64,000 nucleotides of DNA from a bacterium. Its GTDB lineage: Bacteria; Planctomycetota; Planctomycetia; Kolteriales; Kolteriaceae. Each line of letters starts with the position of its first letter. The first letter of the stretch is position 1. A model generated the notes under the pieces. That model saw nothing but the letters and a program-made list of their open reading frames with translations. It was not told where the DNA came from and did not search any database. Shown here in pieces: positions 53,539 through 63,708 of this stretch. The position numbers and the translations under genes were made by a program. The stretch covers positions 171,053 to 235,052 of the forward strand of contig JAIELF010000006.1 in NCBI GenBank assembly GCA_019753235.1, in the 5' to 3' direction.

Positions 53539-55983
53539 ATGATGAATCTCGGGCGCCGGCTTTCGTTGGCGATCGTGTTGTGGTCTGTCGGGGGATGGGG
53601 TCTTGCCTCCTCACCGGTTCTTTCGACGATTTTGCCGCGCGGCGGACAACGAGGAACGGAGTTCGTCGGTCAGGTCTACGGTAACCGGATCGGCGACATG
53701 GTGGAAGTCCTGTTTTACGATTCAAACATCGCGGTCACGAAGGTCGAACCGGTCGACGACAACAGCTTCAAAGTCACGCTCCAAATCCCCGCCGACGCCC
53801 GCATCGGCGAGCATCCCATGCGCGTTCGGACGAAGAGTGGCATCACGGAACTCCGGTCGTTCTTTGTCGGCCCACTCCCCTCGGTGGAAGAGGTCGAACC
53901 GAACTCCGAATTCGATAAGCCGCAAGTGGTCCCCATCAACTGCACCGTGAATGGCTTGGCTCAGAGTGAGGATGTTGATTTCTACGTCGTCGAGGCGAAG
54001 AAAGGTCAGACGATCTCGGCCGAGGTCGAAGGAATGCGGCTGGCGACGACTCTTTTCGATCCCTACGTCGCGATTCTCGACAGCAAACGATTCGAGCTTG
54101 CTTCGTCCGACGATTCCTCCCTTGCGTTACAGGACCCGATCGCGTCGGTCGTTGTTCCGGAGGATGGCAAGTACATCATTCAGGTTCGCGAGAGTTCTTA
54201 CGGCGGCAACGACTCTTGCCGATACCGTGTTCATATCGGTACTTTCCCTCGTCCGACGGTCGCGTTTCCCATGGGAGGCCGGCCAGGCGAAACCATGGAA
54301 GTTCGCTGGCTGGGGGATAAAGGAGGAGAGTTCACGCAGGCATTGGCGCTCCCAGCGACTCTGCACGAAAAGTTCCCGGCCATTCCTCTGCGAAACGGCG
54401 AGCCGTCCCCGTCCCCTTGTTACTTGCGCATCAGTGACCTTCGAGGCGTCAATGAAGCCGAGCCGAACAACGGCTTGGCCGAGGCCACCAAGGGGGGCGA
54501 GGCGCCGCTCGCTTTCAACGGCATCATTCAAGCGGCCGATGATTCGGACTTCTACAAGTTCAATGCCAAAGCGGGTCAGGTCTTCGACATCAATGTCTAC
54601 GCTCGTCGGCTTCGTTCGCCGCTCGACCCGGTGCTGCACATTTACAATATTGACGGGGGTTATCTTGCGGGTGCCGACGATAGCGTCGGTCCGGACAGCT
54701 ACATTCGTTTCACCGCGCCCGCCGACGGCGAGTTTGGTCTCTATGTGCATGACCATCTTCGCAAGGGCGGTCCAGATTACACCTACCGCATCGAAGTGGC
54801 GCCGGTGGTCGCGTCGCTGACGCTGAGTTTCCCGATGGTGGCCCGCGCGTCGCAAGATCGTTGGGCGATGCCAGTGCCGCAAGGGAATCGATTTGCGACA
54901 TTGGTTCTCGGAAATCGTGTCAATTTCGGCGGTGACTTGGTCCTCTCGGCCGAGAGTTTGCCGGCCGGCATGACGTTGTCTTCCGACAAGATGGCTGCCG
55001 ACGTCGGTTCGATGCCGATCGTCTTTGAAGCGACGGCCGATGCCCCGGTCGCAGGGAACTTATCACTTTTGAACGCGGCCCATGTCGATCCTGCGACCGG
55101 GATCAAAGGGAGCTATCGACAAAACGTCGAGCTCATTTACGGTGAGCCCAATCTGACTCCATACTACACCACGGTGGTGGATAGGCTCAGCGTTGCGGTG
55201 ACAGATCCGGTCCCTTTCAAAATCGACGTTGTTCCTCCGAAGGTCCCGCTCGTTCAGAATGGATCGCTCAACCTGAAGGTCGTCGCGACTCGGCAAGAGG
55301 GCTACACCAAGCCGATCACGGTTTATTTCCCATTCGCTCCCCCTGGCGTCGGGGCAGCAGCGGCGGCAACCATTCCCGAGGGACAAAACGAAGTCCTTTA
55401 TCCGCTCAATGCGAACGGCGGCGCGGTTCCCCGAACATGGAAGGTCGTCGTCATAGGCCATGCCGACGTCGGCAACGGGCCGATCTGGGTATCGAGCGCC
55501 CTGACCGATCTGACGGTGGCGACGCCCTACGCGAACATGGCCATCGACATGGCGGCGACCGAACAGGGCAAGCCCGTCGAAGTTGTTGCGAAGATTCAAC
55601 AGGCCGTTCCCTTCGAGGGGAATGCAAAAGTGCAATTGGTCGGTTTGCCCGCCGGTGTTGCATCCAAAGAACTTGAGTTCAACAAAGAGACCAAAGAACT
55701 CGTCTTCCCGGTGACGATCGATCCGACCAGCCCCACCGGTCAGCACGCGACTCTATTCTGCCAGTTCACCGTCACCCAGAACGGCGAAACAATTGTTCAT
55801 AACAGCGGATTTGGGGGCGTGCTCCGGATCGATCCGCCGCCTCCGGTGACGGCAAATCAGCCTGCTGCTGCTCCCGCTCCGCCGGCACCCACAGAAAAAA
55901 GACTCACGCGACTTGAGACACTTCGTCTTGAACAGGCCGAACGGGTCAAACAGGCGATGTCCGCAGCGGGCGGTGGGAAGTAG
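53539..55983 (+). CDS. Secreted protein with two PPC domains
   Basis: 814 residues; AGGAG is nine bases before the ATG that opens a signal peptide (about 1-24). Two bacterial pre-peptidase C-terminal (PPC) domains are visible: EVEPNSEFDKPQVV...DVDFYVVEAKKGQTISAEVE (about 120-235) and EAEPNNGLAEATKGG...DSDFYKFNAKAGQVFDINVY (about 310-425), each ending in YRVHIG or YRIEV. The remaining half has beta-rich repeats and ends in a proline/alanine linker plus a short basic helix. No peptidase is attached, so the domains probably act in binding or surface structure. It is conserved in position with DUF1501 and DUF1549/1553 genes in planctomycetes. Confidence 0.85.
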   Translation: MMNLGRRLSLAIVLWSVGGWGLASSPVLSTILPRGGQRGTEFVGQVYGNRIGDMVEVLFYDSNIAVTKVEPVDDNSFKVTLQIPADARIGEHPMRVRTKSGITELRSFFVGPLPSVEEVEPNSEFDKPQVVPINCTVNGLAQSEDVDFYVVEAKKGQTISAEVEGMRLATTLFDPYVAILDSKRFELASSDDSSLALQDPIASVVVPEDGKYIIQVRESSYGGNDSCRYRVHIGTFPRPTVAFPMGGRPGETMEVRWLGDKGGEFTQALALPATLHEKFPAIPLRNGEPSPSPCYLRISDLRGVNEAEPNNGLAEATKGGEAPLAFNGIIQAADDSDFYKFNAKAGQVFDINVYARRLRSPLDPVLHIYNIDGGYLAGADDSVGPDSYIRFTAPADGEFGLYVHDHLRKGGPDYTYRIEVAPVVASLTLSFPMVARASQDRWAMPVPQGNRFATLVLGNRVNFGGDLVLSAESLPAGMTLSSDKMAADVGSMPIVFEATADAPVAGNLSLLNAAHVDPATGIKGSYRQNVELIYGEPNLTPYYTTVVDRLSVAVTDPVPFKIDVVPPKVPLVQNGSLNLKVVATRQEGYTKPITVYFPFAPPGVGAAAAATIPEGQNEVLYPLNANGGAVPRTWKVVVIGHADVGNGPIWVSSALTDLTVATPYANMAIDMAATEQGKPVEVVAKIQQAVPFEGNAKVQLVGLPAGVASKELEFNKETKELVFPVTIDPTSPTGQHATLFCQFTVTQNGETIVHNSGFGGVLRIDPPPPVTANQPAAAPAPPAPTEKRLTRLETLRLEQAERVKQAMSAAGGGK

Positions 55984-56093
55984 TCGTCATGAGTCGATCG
56001 CAGAACATATCTCGGCAGCGCCGAGAGGATCACGGCTGGTCCGAATCGATGGATCGACAGCCGGCCATCGGGTTTCGTTGGGAGATTAAGGCA

Positions 56094-58649
56094 ATGATGG
56101 TGCGAACGATCGGGTCCTGTGCCTTGTTGATGCTCTTGGGACCAGCCCTCAGAGCCATCGCCGACGAGCCAGTAGCCGCTCCCGCTGCCGAGTCTTCCGC
56201 GCCCGCGCCGGCACCAGAAGCGGCTGTTCCGCCCGCGCCGGTATCAGAGACACCTGCTCCGTCAACCGAGCCAGCACCTGCGGCGCCGGCGGTCGAGTTG
56301 CCGACATCCGTTGCGGTTTATCCAGCCGAGGTTCTTCTGCATCATCATCGCGATCGGCAATCGCTCGTGGTTCAAGCGACCTATGCCAGCGGTATCACGC
56401 GAGAAGTCACCGCACAGGCGACTTTCACTTTCGCGCAACCGGAACTGGTTGACTTTCGCGACTTTGCGATCTGGTCGAAAGGGGATGGTCAAACCACCCT
56501 CACCATCCAGTTTGGTGGGCAGACGCTTTCGGTTCCGATCACGATTGTCGGATCGGCCAGTGACCCGGCCATCAGTTTTCAGCTCGACGTAATGCCTGTC
56601 TTCATGCGTGCCGGTTGCAACACCGGATCTTGCCATGGAGCGGCTCGCGGAAAGGACGGCTTTCGTCTCTCCTTGTTTGGGTTCGATCCCAACGGGGATC
56701 ACTATCGCCTGACGCGCGAGATCGCCACACGCCGATTGAACCTGGCCGTGCCCGAAAGTTGCCTTTTCATGGAGAAGGCGATGGGAAAGGTGCAGCATAC
56801 CGGCGGCAAGAAGATCGAAGAGGGGACTGAACTCCACGCGACGCTTTTGCGATGGCTAAAAGAGGGCGCGAACAACGATGCGGCCGATATCCCCAAGCCA
56901 GTGTCCCTAGAGATCCTTCCGAAGAATGCCGTCCTCGAAGAGGGGGACAAACACCGCTTCACCGTCCGAGCGAAATACTCCGACGGCACCGATCGAGATG
57001 TGACCGGTTTGGCCCTCTTCCTGTCCAATAACGATGGCTCGGCATCGATGGATACAAGCGGCACCGTCACCGCGGGTCAGCGCGGCGAAGCTTTTGTGAT
57101 GGCTCGGTTCGCGACCTTCACTGTTGGCTCGCAAGTGATCGTGATCCCGAAGAATCTTCAATACCAATGGCCGAGCATTCCAGAGAACAATTACGTCGAT
57201 ACGCTCGTCCACGCGAAGCTTCAGAAGTTGCGGATGCTTCCTTCGGACATCTGCACCGATGAAGAGTTCCTTCGCCGGGTCTTTATCGACGTGATCGGCC
57301 AGTTGCCGAAGTCCGAAGACTACGACAAGTTCATGGCCAGCACCGATCCCGAGAAGCGAGCCAAGCTGGTCGATGAACTTCTCGGCCGGAAGGAGTTTGC
57401 CGAGATCTGGGTGATGAAGTTTGCCGAGCTTCTGCAGATCCGGACCACGCTCGAAGTCAGCTACAAATCGATGCTGCTCTACTTCAATTGGCTGCAGGAC
57501 AAGATTGCCAGCAACACGCCGATGAATGTGATCGTCCAAGAGCTTCTCTCCGCCAACGGCGGTACTTTCAAATCGCCGGCGACCAACTACTATCAGATCG
57601 AAAAGGACACTCTCAAAGTCTCGGAGAACGTCGCCCAAGTCTTCATGGGGATGAGAATCCAGTGTGCCCAATGCCATAACCATCCGTTCGATCGCTGGAC
57701 GATGAACGACTACTACGCCTTCGCCAATTTCTTTTCGCAGATCGGGCGCAAGGGAAGCGAAGATCCGCGAGAATTGGTCATCTTCAATAGTGGCGGCGGC
57801 GAGGTGAATCACCTGGTCACGGGTCAACCGCTTCCTCCGAAGTTTTTAGGTGGCGCTGTTCCTGATCTTGTCGGCAAGGATCGCCGAAAGGTGCTGGCCG
57901 ATTGGCTCGCCTCGCCAGAGAATCCGTACTTCGCCCGCAACTTGGCCAATGTTGTCTGGGACCACTTCATGGGGCTGGGGATCATCGATCCCGTGGACGA
58001 TGTCCGCGTCAGCAACCCCGCCAGCAACCCCGAGCTTCTTGACGAATTGGCAACCAAGTTCACCAGCTACAACTACGACTTCCGCAAGCTCGTTCGCGAT
58101 ATCTGTACCTCACGCGCCTATCAGCTCTCGACCCGGCGGAACGCGACCAACGAACTCGACGAACGGAACTTCGCCCACGGGCAGGTCCGTCGTATTCGTG
58201 CCGAGGTCATGCTGGATGTCATCACGCAGGTGACTGAGACGAAGAACAAGTTCGCGGGCTTGCCGCTCGGGGCGCGTGCGGTCCAGATCGCCGACGGCAA
58301 TGTCTCAAGCTACTTTCTGCAGACCTTCGGCCGGGCGACCCGAGCCAGCGTTTGTTCCTGCGAAGTCAAAATGGATCCCAATCTGTCGCAGGCTCTTCAC
58401 CTACTGAACGGCGAAACCACCACTCAGCGAATCGGCGAAGGGAAGCTCGTCGAGCGATTGCTTTCCGAGGGGAAGACCCCCGAGGCGATCACCGATGAGA
58501 TCTACATTCGTTGCTTGGCCCGCAAGCCCACCGAGGCCGAACGTGCCAAAATTGCCGAGGGATTGGCAAGCGCCCCGGATAAAACCGTCGCGCTCCAAGA
58601 TCTTTTCTGGGCGGTGCTCAACACGCGCGAGTTTATGTTCAATCATTAA
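56094..58649 (+). CDS. DUF1549/DUF1553 protein with Ig-like domains and CX4CH motif
   Basis: 851 residues. A signal peptide (1-23) precedes a proline/alanine-rich linker (24-68) and a BIG2-like Ig domain. CNTGSCH at residues 175-181 is a CX4CH motif set in a GAARGKDGFRLSLFGFDPNGD block; a second Ig-like domain follows, then DUF1549 and DUF1553 with CAQCH (524-528), a standard CxxCH. Planctomycete relatives share the C(N/D)xGxCHG block. Both motifs could bind haem c, the first with an unusual spacing. The chosen ATG is one of a doublet (56094/56097) behind GGGAG; the frame stays open upstream to 55989. Confidence 0.88.
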   Translation: MMVRTIGSCALLMLLGPALRAIADEPVAAPAAESSAPAPAPEAAVPPAPVSETPAPSTEPAPAAPAVELPTSVAVYPAEVLLHHHRDRQSLVVQATYASGITREVTAQATFTFAQPELVDFRDFAIWSKGDGQTTLTIQFGGQTLSVPITIVGSASDPAISFQLDVMPVFMRAGCNTGSCHGAARGKDGFRLSLFGFDPNGDHYRLTREIATRRLNLAVPESCLFMEKAMGKVQHTGGKKIEEGTELHATLLRWLKEGANNDAADIPKPVSLEILPKNAVLEEGDKHRFTVRAKYSDGTDRDVTGLALFLSNNDGSASMDTSGTVTAGQRGEAFVMARFATFTVGSQVIVIPKNLQYQWPSIPENNYVDTLVHAKLQKLRMLPSDICTDEEFLRRVFIDVIGQLPKSEDYDKFMASTDPEKRAKLVDELLGRKEFAEIWVMKFAELLQIRTTLEVSYKSMLLYFNWLQDKIASNTPMNVIVQELLSANGGTFKSPATNYYQIEKDTLKVSENVAQVFMGMRIQCAQCHNHPFDRWTMNDYYAFANFFSQIGRKGSEDPRELVIFNSGGGEVNHLVTGQPLPPKFLGGAVPDLVGKDRRKVLADWLASPENPYFARNLANVVWDHFMGLGIIDPVDDVRVSNPASNPELLDELATKFTSYNYDFRKLVRDICTSRAYQLSTRRNATNELDERNFAHGQVRRIRAEVMLDVITQVTETKNKFAGLPLGARAVQIADGNVSSYFLQTFGRATRASVCSCEVKMDPNLSQALHLLNGETTTQRIGEGKLVERLLSEGKTPEAITDEIYIRCLARKPTEAERAKIAEGLASAPDKTVALQDLFWAVLNTREFMFNH

Positions 58650-58714
58650 AAGGGACACTTGGAACCAGAGGATGCAGTTGGGCCCCTCTCCATCTCGCAG
58701 GAGCAATCGAAATC

Positions 58715-61639
58715 ATGCGACGGTCTTTTAGAGTCGCCAGTCTCTTCGGAATGATCGTCGGGCTGCAAGCCCTGTCGACGGTCCGAGCCGACTCGCCCGA
58801 GAAAGTGACGTTCGAAGATCACATCAAACCGATCTTTCGTAACCACTGCGCCAAGTGCCATAACCCTGCCGAGAAGAATTCCGACCTGGATGTGATGACC
58901 TTCTCCTCGTTGATCGCCGGTGGCGCATCGGGCCAAGTCGTCGCCGGCGGGGACGCGGATGCAAGCCGACTCTTCAAACTGGTCGCCCACACCGAAGAGC
59001 CGAAGATGCCTCCCGATGGCGCCAAAGTCTCTGATCCGGAACTGGAACTTCTCCGCGCGTGGATCGCGGGCGGCCTGCTTGAAAAGTCCGACAGCAAGGC
59101 GATGCTGTCGGGCAAGCCCAAGGTCAATATCGCACTGGCGGGGGCGGCCGTCGACAAACCGACCGGTCCGGTCGCGATGCCGACCGATCTCCTTCTTGAA
59201 CCTGTCCTGCACCTGGATCGTGGCTACGCGGTCAGTTCAATCGCATCGAGTCCTTGGGCGCCCGTCCTCGCGGTGGCGGCCCCCAAACAGGTTCTTCTCT
59301 TTCATACCCAGACCAATGAATTGCTCGGCGTTCTTCCCTTCCCCGAAGGCCTTCCCCAAGTTTTGAAGTTCAGTCGATCAGGCACGCTTCTGTTAGTTGG
59401 CGGCGGGCGCGGGGGACAATCGGGGCTGGTCGCTCTCTTCGATGTCGCCACCGGCGAACGGGTCGTGACACTGGGTGATGAGTTCGATGCCGTTCTCGCG
59501 GCCGACATCAGTTCCGATCAGCAGCAGGTCGCGCTCGGCGGACCAGGAAAGCTCGTTCGTGTCTATTCCACCAAGACCGGCGAGATCATCCACACCATTA
59601 AGAAGCACACCGATTGGATCACGACTCTCGAGTTCAGCCCCGATGCGGTGTTACTGGCCTCGGGAGATCGAAGCGGCGGTCTGCATGTGTGGGAGTCGTT
59701 CTCGGGTCAGCTCTTCTACACACTCAACGGTCACAAAGGAAGCGTCACCGATGTCAGTTGGCGAGCCGACTCGAATGTGGTGGCCTCGGCCAGTGAGGAC
59801 AAAACCGTTTGGCTGTGGGAAATGTTCAGCGGGACGGCCGTCAAAAACTGGCCGGCTGACACAGGCGTTCTTTCGATCGATTTTGCCAAAGATGGTCGAA
59901 TCGTCACCGCTGGCCGGGATAAGGTCGCCAAGCTTTGGGATGGCAACGGAGGCGCGATCCGATCCTATGAGGCTTTTGCGGACATCTTGACCAGCGTCAC
60001 TTTCAATCATGATGCCACACAGATCATCGCAGGCGACTGGACCGGGGACATTCGGGTCTTCAAGACCGACGATGGCGTTCGCCTTGCTAGTTTGAGCATG
60101 TCTCAACCAAGCATCGCTCAGCGTCTTGATCAATTGGCTTCTCAACTTCCGACGTTAGCGCAGTCAAGCGAGCAACTCCTGGCGGCTTTGCGCGTTGCCG
60201 AGCAGGCTCAGCAGACGGCCCAGGTCGCCGCAGACGGGGCCAAGCAGGCGCTGGCCCAAGCGATGGCGACGTTTCAATCGGCCGAGTCGGCCCGGAATGA
60301 GAATCAACAAAAGGTGTCGGCGACCACGACAGCGATCGCGTCCGTGGCCGCCGACCTTGAAGCCAAGCGGACAGACTTCAAGGCCAAAAGCGATGCGGCT
60401 AGCGCCGAACAGGCGGCTCGCGATGCTGTACAGGCCAAGTTGGCCGCCGCCGAGCAAGCGGTCGCCGTTGAAGCCAAATTGGTCGAGCAATTGAACGCCA
60501 CGGTGGCGATGGCTCGTCAGAGTGCGCAGTCAGCCAACCTGGATCCAGCGAAAATCGAAGAGACGGCCAAGATCATTGAGCAGGCCGCCAACATGGCGAA
60601 GGAAGCGATGGTAGCAAGCCAGGCGGAACAGTCGGCCCGCGCGACCGAGCTCGCCCAAAAGAACCAGTCGCTTGAACAACTGACGACACTCGCTCGGCAA
60701 GCAGGCGAGATTCTTCCGCCGATCGAGAAGTCGCTTCTCGATCAAACAGCGTTGTTGCAGTCATTCCAGGCCGCGACTCCTGCCTTGGATAAGCAGTGGT
60801 CCGACGGCAAGGGAGTGGTCGACAATCTTTCGGGCCCATCGCAGGCAGCCGACCAGGCACTGGCGGCCGCAGTCGCAACGACCTCGGCAGCAAAATCTGC
60901 ATCGGACGCAGCGGCCGCTACCCTGCAACAGGCCAAGATCGACCAGAAGAAGTATCAGATCGCGCAGGTCCGTACAACTCTTTTCGCCGCTCGCAAAAGC
61001 ATGGCCGACCAAGAGACTCGTCACGCTCCTTTCGTCGCGAAGGTTGAAGAAGCCAAACGCCTCCTCGAATCGGCGCAGGCCGAGCTTGCGGGAATCGAGA
61101 AGTTTCTCGCCGATGGACCCGTCATGGTTGAGAAAGCAAAGGGTGTGATTGCTCAAGCCCAATCGGTGATTGATGCCGCCCATGCCGAGCTCGATGCCTC
61201 GAAGGGAGTTCTCGCGAAGAAGGAAGCCCTTCGTGGCGATTTCGAAACCCAGATGGGCATCGTTCGGGCGGCCGCCGAGGCCGAGCCTGGAAATGAAGCC
61301 CTTGCCGGTGCGGTTGTCAAGGCGAACGAAACGCTAGCGTTGCTACAAGCGGATCGCGATCAAGCGGTCAAGGGGGTCGAAGGAAAGCAGGCCGGCATGC
61401 AGTCGGCTATTGATGCGAAGTCGGCGGCAGAGAAATCACTAACGGATCTGGAGAAGCAAATTGCCGAGACCCCCGCACGTATCGACGCCTCTAAAGCAAA
61501 GATTGCGGAGTTAGCGGCCGCTATGCAACAGCGTCAACAAGAGGCCGACGTCGTTCTGGCCGACGTGAATCGAGCCAAGCAGTCGGTCGATCAGATCACG
61601 AATCAAATCGCCGCGATGGAGGCTGCTCCTCTGCCTTGA
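58715..61639 (+). CDS. Cytochrome c - WD40 - coiled-coil fusion protein
   Basis: 974 residues with AGGAG ten bases before the ATG. A signal peptide (1-25) leads into a planctomycete-type cytochrome c domain: haem motif CAKCH (45-49), MPPDG with likely Met ligand M98. Residues about 165-470 carry WD40-type repeats (DWITTLEFSPDAVLLASGDRS, GSVTDVSWRADSNVVASASEDKTVWLW). From about 475 to the end is a long Ala/Gln/Lys-rich heptad region, a coiled coil of roughly 500 residues. The domain order suggests a haem sensor or electron carrier on a long stalk outside the membrane. It ends the DUF1501 cluster; the stop faces the TolC-type gene 14 bases away. Confidence 0.88.
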   Translation: MRRSFRVASLFGMIVGLQALSTVRADSPEKVTFEDHIKPIFRNHCAKCHNPAEKNSDLDVMTFSSLIAGGASGQVVAGGDADASRLFKLVAHTEEPKMPPDGAKVSDPELELLRAWIAGGLLEKSDSKAMLSGKPKVNIALAGAAVDKPTGPVAMPTDLLLEPVLHLDRGYAVSSIASSPWAPVLAVAAPKQVLLFHTQTNELLGVLPFPEGLPQVLKFSRSGTLLLVGGGRGGQSGLVALFDVATGERVVTLGDEFDAVLAADISSDQQQVALGGPGKLVRVYSTKTGEIIHTIKKHTDWITTLEFSPDAVLLASGDRSGGLHVWESFSGQLFYTLNGHKGSVTDVSWRADSNVVASASEDKTVWLWEMFSGTAVKNWPADTGVLSIDFAKDGRIVTAGRDKVAKLWDGNGGAIRSYEAFADILTSVTFNHDATQIIAGDWTGDIRVFKTDDGVRLASLSMSQPSIAQRLDQLASQLPTLAQSSEQLLAALRVAEQAQQTAQVAADGAKQALAQAMATFQSAESARNENQQKVSATTTAIASVAADLEAKRTDFKAKSDAASAEQAARDAVQAKLAAAEQAVAVEAKLVEQLNATVAMARQSAQSANLDPAKIEETAKIIEQAANMAKEAMVASQAEQSARATELAQKNQSLEQLTTLARQAGEILPPIEKSLLDQTALLQSFQAATPALDKQWSDGKGVVDNLSGPSQAADQALAAAVATTSAAKSASDAAAATLQQAKIDQKKYQIAQVRTTLFAARKSMADQETRHAPFVAKVEEAKRLLESAQAELAGIEKFLADGPVMVEKAKGVIAQAQSVIDAAHAELDASKGVLAKKEALRGDFETQMGIVRAAAEAEPGNEALAGAVVKANETLALLQADRDQAVKGVEGKQAGMQSAIDAKSAAEKSLTDLEKQIAETPARIDASKAKIAELAAAMQQRQQEADVVLADVNRAKQSVDQITNQIAAMEAAPLP

Positions 61640-61653
61640 TCGGCCGAAGACCT

Positions 61654-63708
61654 TTACGGTTGCTCGGCAGGCAAGGGGAGTGGTTCAGTCGATTCGTCGT
61701 TCTTGGGACTTTCCTTCGCGGGGAGCTGATCAGGCGTAGCAGACGTATCGGTGACAGTCCCCACGCTACCTGCCATCGGAGTGTAGAACGGCTGGGAATC
61801 TTTCGCAGACGGGTAGTGATCTGCCGAAACTTTCGAGCCCGCCCAGATCGAGAGCGGCAGACTTGACCGGAACCACTTCGCTCGGTCCTTGATAAGCTTC
61901 TGGTTCTGTCGCATCGCGCTCGACTCGGCGACCGCCACGTTATCGTGAATCAGGATGGTTCCCTTGGCAAACTCCCACTGAATGAGAGCCTGGTTGTATT
62001 GCGAAATGGCCAAGCCCTCATCGCGAAGCGAATCGGCCAAAGAGGTCTGGGCTTCGAGCAGATCATCAAGCGTGGTTCGGCCTGACTGATAGAGGTCTTC
62101 TCGGGCTTCCACTTGCGTGGCGGCCGCCCGTCGGCGGTCGGCCTGCACATCGATCAGTCGACGATTCGCTTCGAGGTTGCGAAATGCCGCCGTCAACTCA
62201 TGCAACGCGGTATGCCGGGCAAAGTCCAGTTCCTTACGTTCTCGATTGAGCGACAACTGCGCGCGTCTGACGGCAGCGTGCGAAGCTCGTTCGCCAATCG
62301 GCCGGCGGTATCGTCCACCCAGATTCCATCCTTCGAAATCCCCGTCCGTCAAGCGATCGATCGATTGATCGAATTGGTTATCGAGCCCCGTCAATTCCCA
62401 ACTTCCGTTGACGGTCAAATCAGGGTACAGGCCGTTCTGTTGACGAAAGACTTCCAGCTCGGCAGCCCGGACAGAATAAGTCTGCGCGACCACGTCGGGC
62501 CGGAGCGAGACCGCTTCCACCACGGCCGTGTCCCAGTCAGGTGTGTACTGGGCCAGTGTCGGCTCGTCAGCCGGGATGATCTGCCGATAGTCGTCGGGGG
62601 GTATACCTAAGACAAAGCGAAGATTGCGCTCCGCTTCCAGCACCCGCTGCATGGCATTGATGCGCTGGGCGCGAAAGAATTCAAGTTGCTCGCGAGCCTG
62701 GGCCAAGTCCGGTTTGGATTTGGCCCCTTCTTCCACTTGTGCGCGCACGATACGCCAAGTAGTGAGCGCCTGTTCGAGACCGACCTCGCGTGAATACAGA
62801 TCGTAATAAGCGAAGCCTAGCTGCCAGTACGCGCTTTCGACATCGCGGAGCGTTCGCTGAACGATCGTTTGAAAACCCTGGATGGACTGCTGTTCGTTGG
62901 CGCGCGTTACCAGAATCTGTGCTCGATTGAATTCGACGCCGGCCCCTTGTAAAAGAGGCTGCGTGATGCTGGCGGTGACTTGTGAGGTCCATGCTGGGTT
63001 GACGGCGGTGAAAGCACCGACCGGGAACTGTCGATTGTAGCCCAGCGAGTAATTGACGTTGGTGGTACCGCCGGTCGCGTTCCGCTTGAAGACTTCAAAA
63101 AGGTTCTGACCCGGAATCGATTGGAGAACGTCAATGGTCGATCCGCCGGGCGTCGCATTGATTCCAAAGCCGCCGAGGTTACCGGTCCCGAGGAAAGCGT
63201 TGGCGTTTTGCCCAAACGCATCGACCTGGATGGAGTTACCGCCGGTACCGGCGTTGGCCACCGTCGATGTCAGAGGGATATCCGACCTCGACCACTGCCC
63301 GCCGAGAGAGACGAAAGCGTCAAACTGGGATAGTTGCAATTGAGCAAGCGCGCCGATCTGTCCGGGCTGCGACGCAACCGCAAGGACCTGTTTGTTGTTT
63401 TCGAGAGCGATCTTCTTCGCGTCCGCAAGATGGAGAGGCCATTGCTCTTTTACAGTCGGCGTTGCCGTCGAACGAGGAGGAAATGACTCGGTGCGGAATT
63501 CGTCCGTTTGAAATCCCGGTCGACTATAGGTGAGGCTCATCGAGTTGTAATAGTCGTAGTTGCTTTGCGTCATGAAGAACGGCTGCACGCAGCCGGGCGT
63601 GCTCAGAATCGTCCATCCCAGAACAATCACGACCACCTGCCAAGCTCGGGCAGGGCTCGTCTCGGCTTGGCGAGCCGACGTTGGTCGTCGGGAACGGAGT
63701 CGACCCAT
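61654..63708 (-). CDS. TolC-family outer membrane efflux protein
   Basis: 684 residues. A hydrophobic signal (VVVIVLGWTILSTPGC) ends in a Cys at residue 40, a weak lipobox-like site. The outer-membrane efflux domain follows: AKKIALENNKQVLAVAS, TASITQPLLQGAGVEFN and the second repeat TAAFRNLEANRRLIDVQADRR, with the FVLGIPPDDYR loop. TolC proteins form trimeric exit ducts for type I secretion or RND pumps. No pump or fusion protein is adjacent. A long Ser/Pro-rich tail (about 620-684) is unusual. The ATG has GAGG ten bases upstream. Confidence 0.9.
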   Translation of the reverse strand: MGRLRSRRPTSARQAETSPARAWQVVVIVLGWTILSTPGCVQPFFMTQSNYDYYNSMSLTYSRPGFQTDEFRTESFPPRSTATPTVKEQWPLHLADAKKIALENNKQVLAVASQPGQIGALAQLQLSQFDAFVSLGGQWSRSDIPLTSTVANAGTGGNSIQVDAFGQNANAFLGTGNLGGFGINATPGGSTIDVLQSIPGQNLFEVFKRNATGGTTNVNYSLGYNRQFPVGAFTAVNPAWTSQVTASITQPLLQGAGVEFNRAQILVTRANEQQSIQGFQTIVQRTLRDVESAYWQLGFAYYDLYSREVGLEQALTTWRIVRAQVEEGAKSKPDLAQAREQLEFFRAQRINAMQRVLEAERNLRFVLGIPPDDYRQIIPADEPTLAQYTPDWDTAVVEAVSLRPDVVAQTYSVRAAELEVFRQQNGLYPDLTVNGSWELTGLDNQFDQSIDRLTDGDFEGWNLGGRYRRPIGERASHAAVRRAQLSLNRERKELDFARHTALHELTAAFRNLEANRRLIDVQADRRRAAATQVEAREDLYQSGRTTLDDLLEAQTSLADSLRDEGLAISQYNQALIQWEFAKGTILIHDNVAVAESSAMRQNQKLIKDRAKWFRSSLPLSIWAGSKVSADHYPSAKDSQPFYTPMAGSVGTVTDTSATPDQLPAKESPKNDESTEPLPLPAEQP

